A DNA stretch of 39,126 nucleotides from contig JAFZVU010000082.1 of the NCBI GenBank assembly GCA_017617655.1, forward strand, positions 1 through 39,126. Direction: 5' to 3'. The notes under the pieces were generated by a model. That model was not told where the DNA came from and made no database searches. It saw only the letters and a list, made by a program, of their open reading frames with translations. The stretch is from Bacteroidales bacterium (lineage in GTDB: Bacteria; Bacteroidota; Bacteroidia; Bacteroidales; UBA932). Positions within the stretch are counted from its first letter, which is position 1; each line of letters begins with the position of its first letter. Shown here in pieces: positions 8,094 through 15,008 of this stretch. A program made the translations under genes and the position numbers.

Positions 8094-9752
8094 ATGAAAA
8101 AACTGATTATTATACTTATACTTGTATTGCTTAATGCTTGTAGTGGACTTCGCTTTAATAACAAGTTGGATGCAATTGACGCTTATGTCGATAGCGACCC
8201 TCAGTCGGCTCTCGCAGCTCTGCGCGAACTGGACATGGACAATGTTAAATCCGAGAAAGTCAAGGCTCACTATTCTCTACTTCACAGCATGGCTCTTGAC
8301 AAATGTTATATAGACACCACAGATACGGCTGTGGTGATGGATGCTGTGAATTACTATTCAAGGCATGGAAATCCAGATCAGAGATTGAAGGCTCTCTATT
8401 ATCTGGGCCGAATACATGCTAATGCAGGTAAATTTGTTGAGTCTATCATAGTGCTTACACGTGCACTCGAAGAAGGCAATGCTTCCTCTTATGATAAATA
8501 TAAGGGCATGGTTTACATCGCGATGGCAGATGCATATAACCAGAACTACAATGTCGTAGAAGAGGGGCATTGTGTAGATAAGGCATTAGAGTATTTTAAC
8601 TCCTGTGGTGATTCTACTCAGATAAGAGCTGCATTATCCAGAAAAGCAGTTAGTTGTATTAATCGAAATGACTACGAAACTGCAGATTCTCTGTACCGAT
8701 ATTTATTATCCATTCCTGATTTGAAACAACATCTGCGGGGAAACTGCCTATATCATTACGCATATCTTCTTTCATTGCGAGGAGATAATAATAATCAGAA
8801 AGTAAAAACAATGTTCGAAGATGCATTAGCCGCTGGAGCTAAACTCACTAAAGAGGCAGTTGCTGCTTATGCATATATTTTATGGAGTATAGGAGATAAG
8901 GATCGTTCAAACATTGTTTTCAGATATTTAGAAGAGAGCGATCCTTCAACAATTGGCGTATTATCTTACTGGAAAGGAAAAATCAGTGAACAACAAGGTG
9001 ATTATCGCGAGGCATACAATTACTTGAAGAAAACAGTAGATTATAATGCAGAAGGCGTGAATAAAGCTCTCCAGCAGTCACTCTCCATTGCGCAGCGGGA
9101 TTATTTTTCTGCAGTGGCAGAACAGAAGAGAACGGAGAGTAAAAACAGCAGAACCATAGCAGTGCTCGTTGCTGCAACGTCAATCTCAATACTCCTGCTG
9201 CTGCTTTATATCGGTCTGAACGTCATACGCAGGCATAAGGAGCGCATCCTTCAGGCGGCCGCAGATTTGGAATACATAAAAGGCCATCTGGTTGATGTAC
9301 AGAAATCATCAGACGAGAAAGATGTGAAGATAAATGCGCTCAAGGCAAAGTTCCAGGAAACATTCCGCGAGCACTTCCGGTATATTGCCCAACTCTATGA
9401 GACCTACGAGATGAACCGTAGCCGTGGAATCAAGGACGTGGCAACATATAATCATATACAAGATGTATTTAAAGCTATAAGAGGAGAGGAAGAGACCGGG
9501 CATATGTTTGAAAAGGCCATAGACAAGGACATGGATGGACTTGTCTCACGGTTCCGTACAGATTATCCCAATTTAAAAGAAATTGACTACTTGCTGTTCT
9601 GCTATTACGTCGCCGGTTACGACACAAAGACCATTTCGATTATCCTTACCGAGAAAACTCCAAATTCCCTGGACGCAAAGAAGAGCCGCCTCAAGAAAAT
9701 GGTCAAGGATTCCAATGTCCCCGATAAAGAGGAGTACCTCAAATACTTCTGA
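8094..9752 (+). CDS. TPR-repeat membrane regulator with C-terminal HTH-like region
   Basis: A 552-residue protein. The start is the ATG at 8094, because it opens a lipoprotein-type signal (MKKLIIILILVLLNACSG, Cys17); a TTG extension to 8070 is less likely. Residues about 25-345 are helical TPR-like repeats. A transmembrane segment (TIAVLVAATSISILLLLLYI) lies near residues 352-375, then a coiled coil to about 430. The last 60 residues carry a helix-turn-helix-like stretch, TISIILTEKTPNSLDAKKSR then LKKM, similar to the cytosolic tails of Bacteroidales TPR regulators. The topology suggests that the periplasmic TPRs sense a ligand and the cytosolic tail acts on DNA. It diverges from the peptide/lipoprotein unit, a likely target. 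Low GC marks it as accessory. Confidence 0.75.
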   Translation: MKKLIIILILVLLNACSGLRFNNKLDAIDAYVDSDPQSALAALRELDMDNVKSEKVKAHYSLLHSMALDKCYIDTTDTAVVMDAVNYYSRHGNPDQRLKALYYLGRIHANAGKFVESIIVLTRALEEGNASSYDKYKGMVYIAMADAYNQNYNVVEEGHCVDKALEYFNSCGDSTQIRAALSRKAVSCINRNDYETADSLYRYLLSIPDLKQHLRGNCLYHYAYLLSLRGDNNNQKVKTMFEDALAAGAKLTKEAVAAYAYILWSIGDKDRSNIVFRYLEESDPSTIGVLSYWKGKISEQQGDYREAYNYLKKTVDYNAEGVNKALQQSLSIAQRDYFSAVAEQKRTESKNSRTIAVLVAATSISILLLLLYIGLNVIRRHKERILQAAADLEYIKGHLVDVQKSSDEKDVKINALKAKFQETFREHFRYIAQLYETYEMNRSRGIKDVATYNHIQDVFKAIRGEEETGHMFEKAIDKDMDGLVSRFRTDYPNLKEIDYLLFCYYVAGYDTKTISIILTEKTPNSLDAKKSRLKKMVKDSNVPDKEEYLKYF

Positions 9753-10061
9753 TCGCCTGGCCAATATGCAATCGTTTTCTCTCAATTTTGCCGCTTTATT
9801 TTGCTGGAATTAATGTTTTTATTACGTTCATAGCACGATAAACGGACTAAAGCATGAAGGCAATCATTGGTCGAGAAAAGGAGATTGACCTTTTCTAGTT
9901 AAGGTCAGACTTTCTTACAATTACTTCAATCATGATCTTATAAGCTGCCGCAAATAAACCAAGAATAATCTATCTGGCAAATTATCTAATCAATAATCTG
10001 CCAGATTCCGTATGTTTTTATGACAGTTGGCAGATTATCGACTTTCAATAGAAGTTTCAAA
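9753..10061. other. Non-coding gap with short inverted repeats
   Basis: No plausible gene is visible in the gap between the TPR regulator and the ATPase gene. It holds an 8-base perfect stem (AGAAAAGG at 9874-9881 with CCTTTTCT at 9889-9896) and the TGGCARATTAT repeats described separately. Confidence 0.6.
9972..10038 (+). repeat. Three copies of a TGGCARATTAT word, one inverted
   Basis: ATCTGGCAAATTAT (9972-9985) pairs with ATAATCTGCCAGAT (9993-10006) with one mismatch around a 7-base loop. A third copy, TGGCAGATTAT, is at 10028-10038. The hairpin has no immediate T-run, so it is more likely a protein site or a remnant repeat than a terminator. Confidence 0.55.
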
Positions 10062-10089
10062 GCCGCTTCTTTCGAGGCGGCCCTTATTA
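10062..10089. terminator. Hairpin terminator downstream of the ATPase gene
   Basis: GCCGC-TTCTTTCGAG-GCGGC (10062-10081) repeats the hairpin seen after pepD. On the plus strand it is followed by CCTTATTATT; the reverse strand tail is poor in T. It lies just past the reverse-strand stop codon at 10090. Confidence 0.5.
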
Positions 10090-11298
10090 TTAATAAAGAA
10101 ATCCAAATGCCCAGAGAGGAATCTTTCGGGAAACGGAAGATTCAATGCCATCTGCAGCGACGTAGGCTTCCTCCTCATTTTGGATTTGGTCAAATCCTTT
10201 GTCTGGTCCACCCACTTCGATCACTACCTTCTTTCCAACTCGAAAATCACCCGTCTTAAGTCCCCCATATTCAACTCTATGTCCAGCTGCGGCAATCTGG
10301 TTGCAGAAGAAGGTTTCACGGACCGTCCCGATTTCAGGAGAAGGAAGCGATGAGAGGGTGAAGAGCAGATTGGTGTTGTCCAGAAGGATTTTATCCGGTT
10401 TCTGGAGATCCGTGATGGAATCCAGATCTGTGAAAAGGCGACGGATGAGACTGGCTTCTTCAAGGTATGTAAGGTACTTTAGTACTGTTTTCCGCTCAAT
10501 GCCGATAGTCCGTGACAGCTTGGCAATATCCACCTCATAAGGGAGCATAATAGACAGGACCTGGAGCAGAGCCTTGACCTTGCGTGTATTACCCACCTCC
10601 AGTCCACGATTCTGGGGAAGCTCTGTGTCAATGATATAGTTTACTACATTCTCTACCCTCGAGGCAAAGTCTTTCCTGCTCTCCAGGAAGAAAGGGTAGT
10701 ACCCATATTCCAGATAGCTGCGAAAATGCTCAAGAGGATGACATTTCTCAAGAATTCGGGAACAGAAGACGGACGGTTCTTGAAGGAGATCTTCCAGAGA
10801 GAATGGATCAATGCGGATACCGGCTTCGAACAGCAGGAATTCACGGAAAGACAATCCCGGCATCATCCGTTCCGATACCCTGCGCGACAGGTCTGCCTTG
10901 CCGTCATTAAGTTGAATAAGAGACGATCCGCTAAGGACAATCTTCAAGTTCCGGTAAGTATCGTATATCTCCTTGACTTCGCGGCTCCAACCATCATACT
11001 TATGAACCTCGTCGATAAAGAGATGTGTCCCGCCCAACTTAATGAATTCTTCGGCTGTCTCCACAAGCGTATGAGTAGTAAAGTAGCCGGAATCCGCCGA
11101 ACAGTACAGGGCCTTGTGATTGCCAGAACCAAAGGTTTTTCGAATATGCTGCTGTATCAGAGTGGATTTGCCCACCCCTTTCGGTCCTTTTATCATAGAG
11201 AGCCGGGCATCCCAGTCTATCTTATCTTCAAAATCCCGGATATACTCCATCGGAACATCCCGGATAATCTGATCGTGTCTGGTAAAGAGTTTTTCCAT
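10090..11298 (-). CDS. AAA-type ATPase with DUF4143-like C-terminus
   Basis: A 402-residue protein. The start is the ATG at 11298, supported by a TAnnTTTG box at 11317-11324; the longer frame to 11403 would include the promoter. It has a Walker A motif (GPKGVGKST, residues 38-46) and a Walker B motif (LFIDE, 93-97). The arrangement DEVHKY, then SGSS in the sensor region, and a C-terminal nuclease-like or DUF4143 segment is typical of the large prokaryotic ATPase family found widely in Bacteroidota and archaea. The biological role of this family is not established. It is a single-gene unit ended by a hairpin, and its base composition is slightly lower in GC than the ribosomal genes next to it. 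Confidence 0.85.
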   Translation of the reverse strand: MEKLFTRHDQIIRDVPMEYIRDFEDKIDWDARLSMIKGPKGVGKSTLIQQHIRKTFGSGNHKALYCSADSGYFTTHTLVETAEEFIKLGGTHLFIDEVHKYDGWSREVKEIYDTYRNLKIVLSGSSLIQLNDGKADLSRRVSERMMPGLSFREFLLFEAGIRIDPFSLEDLLQEPSVFCSRILEKCHPLEHFRSYLEYGYYPFFLESRKDFASRVENVVNYIIDTELPQNRGLEVGNTRKVKALLQVLSIMLPYEVDIAKLSRTIGIERKTVLKYLTYLEEASLIRRLFTDLDSITDLQKPDKILLDNTNLLFTLSSLPSPEIGTVRETFFCNQIAAAGHRVEYGGLKTGDFRVGKKVVIEVGGPDKGFDQIQNEEEAYVAADGIESSVSRKIPLWAFGFLY

Positions 11299-11316
11299 AT
11301 ATGCAACAATATGGGG

Positions 11317-11324
11317 CAAATATA
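11317..11324 (-). promoter_or_regulatory. -7 element for the ATPase gene
   Basis: The reverse strand reads TATATTTG, exact TAnnTTTG, 18 bases before the ATG at 11298. It argues for that start over the upstream in-frame one. Confidence 0.6.
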
Positions 11325-11362
11325 GCAAATGTTTCCTGAAAGACACAGAATTCTTTATAAAA

Positions 11363-11380
11363 TGTGTTTTACAAAACACA
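11363..11380. promoter_or_regulatory. Palindrome upstream of the ATPase promoter
   Basis: TGTGTTTT-AC-AAAACACA is an 8-base inverted repeat around 2 bases, centred about 48 bases upstream of the -7 box. It has the size and symmetry of a dimeric repressor or activator site. The binding factor is unknown. Confidence 0.35.
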
Positions 11381-11403
11381 AATACGGCACATAAACTTCG
11401 CAC

Positions 11404-11431
11404 AAAAAAAAGCCGCTTCTTTAGAGGCGGC
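11404..11431 (-). terminator. Rho-independent terminator of the mini-LysR gene
   Basis: On the reverse strand GCCGCC-TCTAAAGAA-GCGGC (11431-11412) is followed by eight T residues. It lies 11 bases past the stop of the LysR-like gene, showing that the short gene ends where it seems to. Confidence 0.85.
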
Positions 11432-11442
11432 CTTTGTTATTG

Positions 11443-11694
11443 TCAGCCCTTCAGGCTGTCGATTTCGGAGTATTGATCGAGGATGGATCGGGCGATCTTG
11501 TACAGCTGCTCGCCCTTCTCGGTAAGGATGATGCTTTTGTCGTAACGGACGAAGAGGGCGCAGCCGAGCTCCTCCTCAAGCTTCGCGATATGGTTCGAGA
11601 CTGCCGGCTGGCTGATGCCGAGCGCGGCGGCGGCCTTGCTGAAGTTGAGGCACTCTGCGGCTTCGCAGAAAACTCTGAGACGGTTGTCTGTCAT
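11443..11694 (-). CDS. Stand-alone LysR-type winged helix-turn-helix protein
   Basis: An 83-residue protein that matches only the DNA-binding half of a LysR-type regulator: RLRVFCEAAECLNFSKAAAA, then LGISQPAVSNHIAKLEEELG and a wing ending LTEKGEQL, followed by the linker helix. The usual 200-residue effector-binding domain is absent, and a strong terminator follows the stop codon. It is therefore either a natural minimal regulator or a fixed truncation. The linker helix could still allow dimers. A TAACTTTG box (11703-11710) places the transcript start almost at the ATG. It is divergent from the ribosomal operon and could bind in the shared 111-base gap. Confidence 0.75.
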   Translation of the reverse strand: MTDNRLRVFCEAAECLNFSKAAAALGISQPAVSNHIAKLEEELGCALFVRYDKSIILTEKGEQLYKIARSILDQYSEIDSLKG

Positions 11695-11702
11695 AACAGT
11701 CC

Positions 11703-11710
11703 CAAAGTTA
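11703..11710 (-). promoter_or_regulatory. -7 element for the mini-LysR gene
   Basis: The reverse strand reads TAACTTTG, exact TAnnTTTG, only 8 bases from the ATG at 11694. If used, the mRNA is nearly leaderless. Confidence 0.5.
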
Positions 11711-11718
11711 GCGATTTA

Positions 11719-11749
11719 TTTGGTATTTAAGATTAAAGTAGTATATTTG
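11719..11749 (+). promoter_or_regulatory. Promoter of the rpsF-rpsR-rplI operon
   Basis: TTTG (11719-11722), 19 bases, then TATATTTG (11742-11749). Both elements and the spacing fit the Bacteroidota consensus. It gives a leader of about 50 bases before rpsF. Confidence 0.85.
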
Positions 11750-11805
11750 CAGCCCCTTTGGAGAATCCATAGGGATAGTTATTAAAAACCAATTATTTAA
11801 GTATC

Positions 11806-12174
11806 ATGTTAAATCAGTACGAAACCGTTTTCATCGCAACTCCCGTTTTGTCTGAAAGCCAGATGAAGGAAGCGGTAGCTAAGTACACAGACCTTATCAA
11901 AGGCAACAACGGTGAGGTTGTGTATGAAGAGGACTGGGGCCTGCGCAAGCTCGCTTACCCGATCCAGAAGAAGACCACAGGTTTCTATCACTTGATTGAG
12001 TTCAAGGCAGAACCTGAATTTGTTGACACATTGGAGACCCAGTACAGGCGTGATGAGCGTATCATCCGCTTCCAGACTGTGTCTATGGACAAACACGCAA
12101 TAGCATACGCCGAGCGCCGTCGCGCAAAGAAGGCCAACGCTACTGCAGAACAACCTGTAAACACGGAGGAATAA
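11806..12174 (+). CDS. rpsF: 30S ribosomal protein bS6
   Basis: A 122-residue protein beginning [19 protein letters not shown] with the bS6 signature blocks GGEV-like [12 protein letters not shown] and LAYPIQKK. bS6 binds the central domain of 16S rRNA together with bS18. The acidic and Gln/Ala tail is normal for Bacteroidota. It is first in the conserved rpsF-rpsR-rplI operon and ends 4 bases before rpsR. Confidence 0.97.
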   Translation: MLNQYETVFIATPVLSESQMKEAVAKYTDLIKGNNGEVVYEEDWGLRKLAYPIQKKTTGFYHLIEFKAEPEFVDTLETQYRRDERIIRFQTVSMDKHAIAYAERRRAKKANATAEQPVNTEE

Positions 12175-12178
12175 TACT

Positions 12179-12442
12179 ATGGCACAGGACGATATCAGAT
12201 ATCTCAATCCCCCGACAGTCGAGGTTAGAAAGAAGAAATACTGCCGCTTCAAAAAAGCCGGTATCAAGTATGTTGATTACAAGGATCCTGAGTTTCTCAA
12301 GAAATTCCTCAACGAGCAGGGTAAGATCCTTCCCCGCCGTATCACCGGTACTTCTCTGAAATTCCAGCGCAAAGTGGCCCAGGCTATCAAGAGAGCCCGC
12401 CATCTTGCCCTTCTTCCTTACGTTACTGACCTGTTGAAATAA
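12179..12442 (+). CDS. rpsR: 30S ribosomal protein bS18
   Basis: An 87-residue basic protein. It contains the bS18 core: [20 protein letters not shown] followed by [18 protein letters not shown] and [14 protein letters not shown]. bS18 pairs with bS6 on the small subunit platform. The start codon is preceded by GGAGGA at 12165-12170, which overlaps the end of rpsF. It is the middle gene of the operon. Confidence 0.97.
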   Translation: MAQDDIRYLNPPTVEVRKKKYCRFKKAGIKYVDYKDPEFLKKFLNEQGKILPRRITGTSLKFQRKVAQAIKRARHLALLPYVTDLLK

Positions 12443-12447
12443 GGAGG
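12442..12447 (+). promoter_or_regulatory. Perfect Shine-Dalgarno sequence before rplI
   Basis: AGGAGG lies 7 bases before the rplI ATG at 12455 and overlaps the rpsR stop codon. Most genes in this window lack any such site, as expected for Bacteroidota, so this one stands out. Confidence 0.6.
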
Positions 12448-12454
12448 CTGCACT

Positions 12455-12919
12455 ATGGAAATCATTCTCAAACAAGACATCAAGAACCTTGGTCTGAAAG
12501 ACGACATCGTAAAGGTTAAGAACGGTTACGCAGCCAATTATCTCATTCCTCAGGGAATGGCTATCATGGCTACCCCCACTGCAAAGAAGATCCACGCCGA
12601 GAATCTCCGTCAGCGCGCTCACAAAGAGGCTAAGCTCGTCGCCGATGCTGAGGCTCTTGCAGCTAAACTCGAAGGTCTCACCGTTAAGGTTCCTGCAAAG
12701 GTCAGCTCAAACGGCAAGGTATTCGGTTCAGTAAGCAACATCCAGGTTGCCGAGGCTCTCGCAGCTATGGGTTACGAAGTTGACCGCAAGAACATCGACA
12801 TGGAAGCCATCAAGGAAGTCGGTGTTTACGACGTAGCAGTCAAGTGCTATCGCAACGTGAAGGCCACCATGAAGGTCGAGGTTGCAGGCGAAGAAGCAGC
12901 AGAGGAGAAAGCAGAATAA
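12455..12919 (+). CDS. rplI: 50S ribosomal protein bL9
   Basis: A 154-residue protein with the N-terminal rRNA-binding domain (MEIILKQDIKNLGLKDDIVK then VKNGYAANYLIPQGMA), a long connecting helix and a C-terminal domain (GKVFGSVSNIQVAEAL). The tail is Glu-rich. bL9 sits at the L1 stalk side of the large subunit. It is the last gene of the operon and is followed by a strong terminator. Confidence 0.97.
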   Translation: MEIILKQDIKNLGLKDDIVKVKNGYAANYLIPQGMAIMATPTAKKIHAENLRQRAHKEAKLVADAEALAAKLEGLTVKVPAKVSSNGKVFGSVSNIQVAEALAAMGYEVDRKNIDMEAIKEVGVYDVAVKCYRNVKATMKVEVAGEEAAEEKAE

Positions 12920-12948
12920 GCTTCACCATTCTGACTGACAAAATTAGG

Positions 12949-12982
12949 CTGACCGGATAGTTACAATCCGGTCAGTTTTTTT
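12949..12982 (+). terminator. Rho-independent terminator after rplI
   Basis: CTGACCGGAT (12949-12958) pairs perfectly with ATCCGGTCAG (12966-12975) around a 7-base loop, followed by seven T residues. Confidence 0.93.
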
Positions 12983-12983
12983 A

Positions 12984-12991
12984 TAAATTTG
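12984..12991 (+). promoter_or_regulatory. -7 element directly before yitT
   Basis: TAAATTTG, exact TAnnTTTG, starts 2 bases after the T-run of the rplI terminator and ends 4 bases before the yitT ATG. Transcription from it would begin at or near the start codon. Confidence 0.5.
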
Positions 12992-12995
12992 GAGT

Positions 12996-13898
12996 ATGGA
13001 AAGGAAGTTCAAGATAAAGATCCATGATTCAGTGAAGGACTACACCATGATGGTCGTAGGCTGTTTCCTTTATTCTTTCGGCGCTGTGCTTTTCGTGGAG
13101 CCCTACGGCTTCGCTCCCGGCGGAACCTACGGTCTTGCGATGGTCTTCCACCATCTGTGGGGATGGCGCACCGAGGTGGCCGCCCTGAGCATGGATATCC
13201 CTCTTCTGATTATCGGCTCGATCATCCTAGGGGCGAAATTCGGCATCAAGACGCTGATATGCACGCTGCTTCTGCCTCTTTTCATGTTCCTTGTCCATAC
13301 TTTCTACGGTTATGACGCCCTGCTCGATCCTGGCATTACCGATTTCACCCAGATGCATCAGCAGATGCTGTCGTCAGTCTTCGGCGGCGTGATCTACGGC
13401 ATCGGCCTCGGCATGGTGTACCGCACCGGCACGACCACCGGCGGATCAGACGTGATAAACATGATATTGCGGAAGTATTTCCATATTTCTATGGGCACGG
13501 CATCCATCATTGTCGACGGCCTGATCACCCTGACTACTGTCATAGCTTTCGGCGACTGGACGCTGCCCATGTATTCTTGGCTCATCATCTTCGTGTCTGC
13601 TGTAATAACAGACCGCGTGATGCAGGGCGCTCCTTCGAAGACGCTGATGATTATTACCTCCAAGATCGACGAAGTGCGCGACTACATTATCGAGGAGATG
13701 GGCCGCGGCGCCACACTTATCCCCGGCACAGGCCTGTATGAAGGCAAGCAGCGCGACATAATCTATGTGGTGGTCAGCAGCCGCGAAGTGATACAGCTCC
13801 GCAAGCTTATCGCGGAGATAGACCCGAGGGCCTTCATCAATGTGATTACTAGTTCTGAGATTCTGGGAGAGGGCTTCCAGAGCATCCATTTCCAGTAG
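12996..13898 (+). CDS. YitT family membrane protein (DUF161 plus DUF2179)
   Basis: A 300-residue inner-membrane protein. The first 200 residues form about five to six transmembrane helices with the family segments PYGFAPGGTYGLA and YRTGTTTGGSDVI. The C-terminal 85 residues (SKTLMIITSKIDEVRDYIIE then GRGATLIPGTGLYEG) are the cytosolic DUF2179 domain. The transport or regulatory role of YitT-like proteins is not settled. The gene is monocistronic and its last 50 bases overlap the end of the convergent rlmN gene. The promoter lies so close to the ATG that the mRNA may be leaderless. Confidence 0.9.
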   Translation: MERKFKIKIHDSVKDYTMMVVGCFLYSFGAVLFVEPYGFAPGGTYGLAMVFHHLWGWRTEVAALSMDIPLLIIGSIILGAKFGIKTLICTLLLPLFMFLVHTFYGYDALLDPGITDFTQMHQQMLSSVFGGVIYGIGLGMVYRTGTTTGGSDVINMILRKYFHISMGTASIIVDGLITLTTVIAFGDWTLPMYSWLIIFVSAVITDRVMQGAPSKTLMIITSKIDEVRDYIIEEMGRGATLIPGTGLYEGKQRDIIYVVVSSREVIQLRKLIAEIDPRAFINVITSSEILGEGFQSIHFQ

Positions 13899-14919
13899 CG
13901 CAGCTTTCGCTTACTTTTCCTGCAAGCATGCCGCATGCAGCGAGGATGTCTTCGCCGCGGGACGCCCTTATGGTTGTGGTGATGCCGGCTTTGGACAGCC
14001 TCTGCTCGAAGAGCTCCATTATTTCGCCGGGGCAGGTAGCCAGCTCGCTGTCCGGAATCTTGTGGAAGCGGATGAGGTTGACCCTGCAGGGGATGCCTTT
14101 CAGCAGCGCTATCACGCCGTCGGCGTGGCGTTTGTCGTCGTTGACGCCGGCGAACATGGTGTATTCGAAGCTGACGCGGCGCTGTCCGCTGAAGTCGTAT
14201 TTCTTTATCAGCGCAATAACATCTCTGATGTCGTGCCTGTGCTGGGCCGGCATCAGCTGCTGGCGCTCTTCAGGGAAAGGATTGTGGAGGCTGACGGCCA
14301 GGTGGCATTTAGTGCCGTCCAGGAATGCCTTCAGCTTGTCGGTGATGCCGATGGTGGAAAGGGTGATGCGCTTCGGGCTCCATGCGAAGCCCCAGTCGGC
14401 CGTCAGTATCTCTATGGCCTTGCTGACGTTGTCCCAGTTGTCCAGCGGCTCTCCCATGCCCATGAAGACGGCGTTGGTGAGGCTGTCGGACTCGTCTATA
14501 CTGATGAACTGGGAGATTATCTCGGCTGCAGTGAGGTTGCCGTGGAAGCCCTGCCGCCCCGTCATGCAGAATTTGCAGCCCATCTTGCAGCCGGCCTGGC
14601 AGGACACGCAGAGCGTGGCGCGGTCGCCGTCCGGAATCATCACGGCCTCGACGAATCTGCCGCCGGCGGTGGGGAAGGCGTATTTCTTCGTGCCGTCGGT
14701 GGAGGTGATGCAACCAGCCGCCTCGCTCGCTCCGACTTCGCAGCTCTCGGCCAGCTTCTCCCTTGCTGCCTTCGAAAGATTCGTCATCTGGAAAATGTCC
14801 CGCACCTTCTTCTTGTAGAGCCAGTCAGCCATCTGTTTAGCTGCGAAACGTGGCAGGCCCTGCGCTTTGCACAAGGCTTCCAGTTCGCACAGATTCATTC
14901 CAAGAAGTGCAGTTTTCAT
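13849..14919 (-). CDS. rlmN: 23S rRNA (adenine2503-C2)-methyltransferase
   Basis: A 356-residue radical SAM enzyme with the iron-sulfur cluster motif C-x3-C-x2-C at Cys111, Cys115 and Cys118 (GCKMGCKFCMTG). The conserved blocks MGMGEPLDNWDNV and SLHNPFPEERQQLMP are present, and the catalytic Cys is in AACGMLAGK near residue 330. RlmN adds a methyl group to carbon 2 of A2503 in 23S rRNA and to A37 of some tRNAs. The last about 20 residues extend past the core and overlap yitT by 50 bases. It has its own promoter (TACTTTTG, 14937-14944) divergent from recA. Confidence 0.95.
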   Translation of the reverse strand: MKTALLGMNLCELEALCKAQGLPRFAAKQMADWLYKKKVRDIFQMTNLSKAAREKLAESCEVGASEAAGCITSTDGTKKYAFPTAGGRFVEAVMIPDGDRATLCVSCQAGCKMGCKFCMTGRQGFHGNLTAAEIISQFISIDESDSLTNAVFMGMGEPLDNWDNVSKAIEILTADWGFAWSPKRITLSTIGITDKLKAFLDGTKCHLAVSLHNPFPEERQQLMPAQHRHDIRDVIALIKKYDFSGQRRVSFEYTMFAGVNDDKRHADGVIALLKGIPCRVNLIRFHKIPDSELATCPGEIMELFEQRLSKAGITTTIRASRGEDILAACGMLAGKVSESCATGNGCSGSPLPESQN

Positions 14920-14931
14920 GGCCGATATTTG

Positions 14932-14962
14932 TTGTGCAAAAGTATGAAAAAGATTAAATTTG
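14932..14962 (+). promoter_or_regulatory. Promoter of recA
   Basis: TTG (14932-14934), 20 bases, then TAAATTTG (14955-14962), 46 bases before the recA ATG. It overlaps the rlmN promoter on the other strand. No obvious LexA-type palindrome is visible in this gap. Confidence 0.65.
14937..14944 (-). promoter_or_regulatory. -7 element for rlmN
   Basis: The reverse strand reads TACTTTTG, exact TAnnTTTG, 17 bases before the rlmN ATG. Confidence 0.5.
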
Positions 14963-15008
14963 CGAGAAGAACATCAGCGGTTTATTAACTCTTATAACAA
15001 TCACCATT

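Noticed and set aside
9874-9896. AGAAAAGG/CCTTTTCT stem as terminator of the TPR gene
   Set aside because: No T-run follows and it lies over 120 bases past the stop codon; it may be chance in AT-rich DNA.
10020-10353. Plus-strand frames of 79-108 codons opposite the ATPase 3' end
   Set aside because: No domain, overlap the terminator hairpin and a well-supported gene on the other strand.
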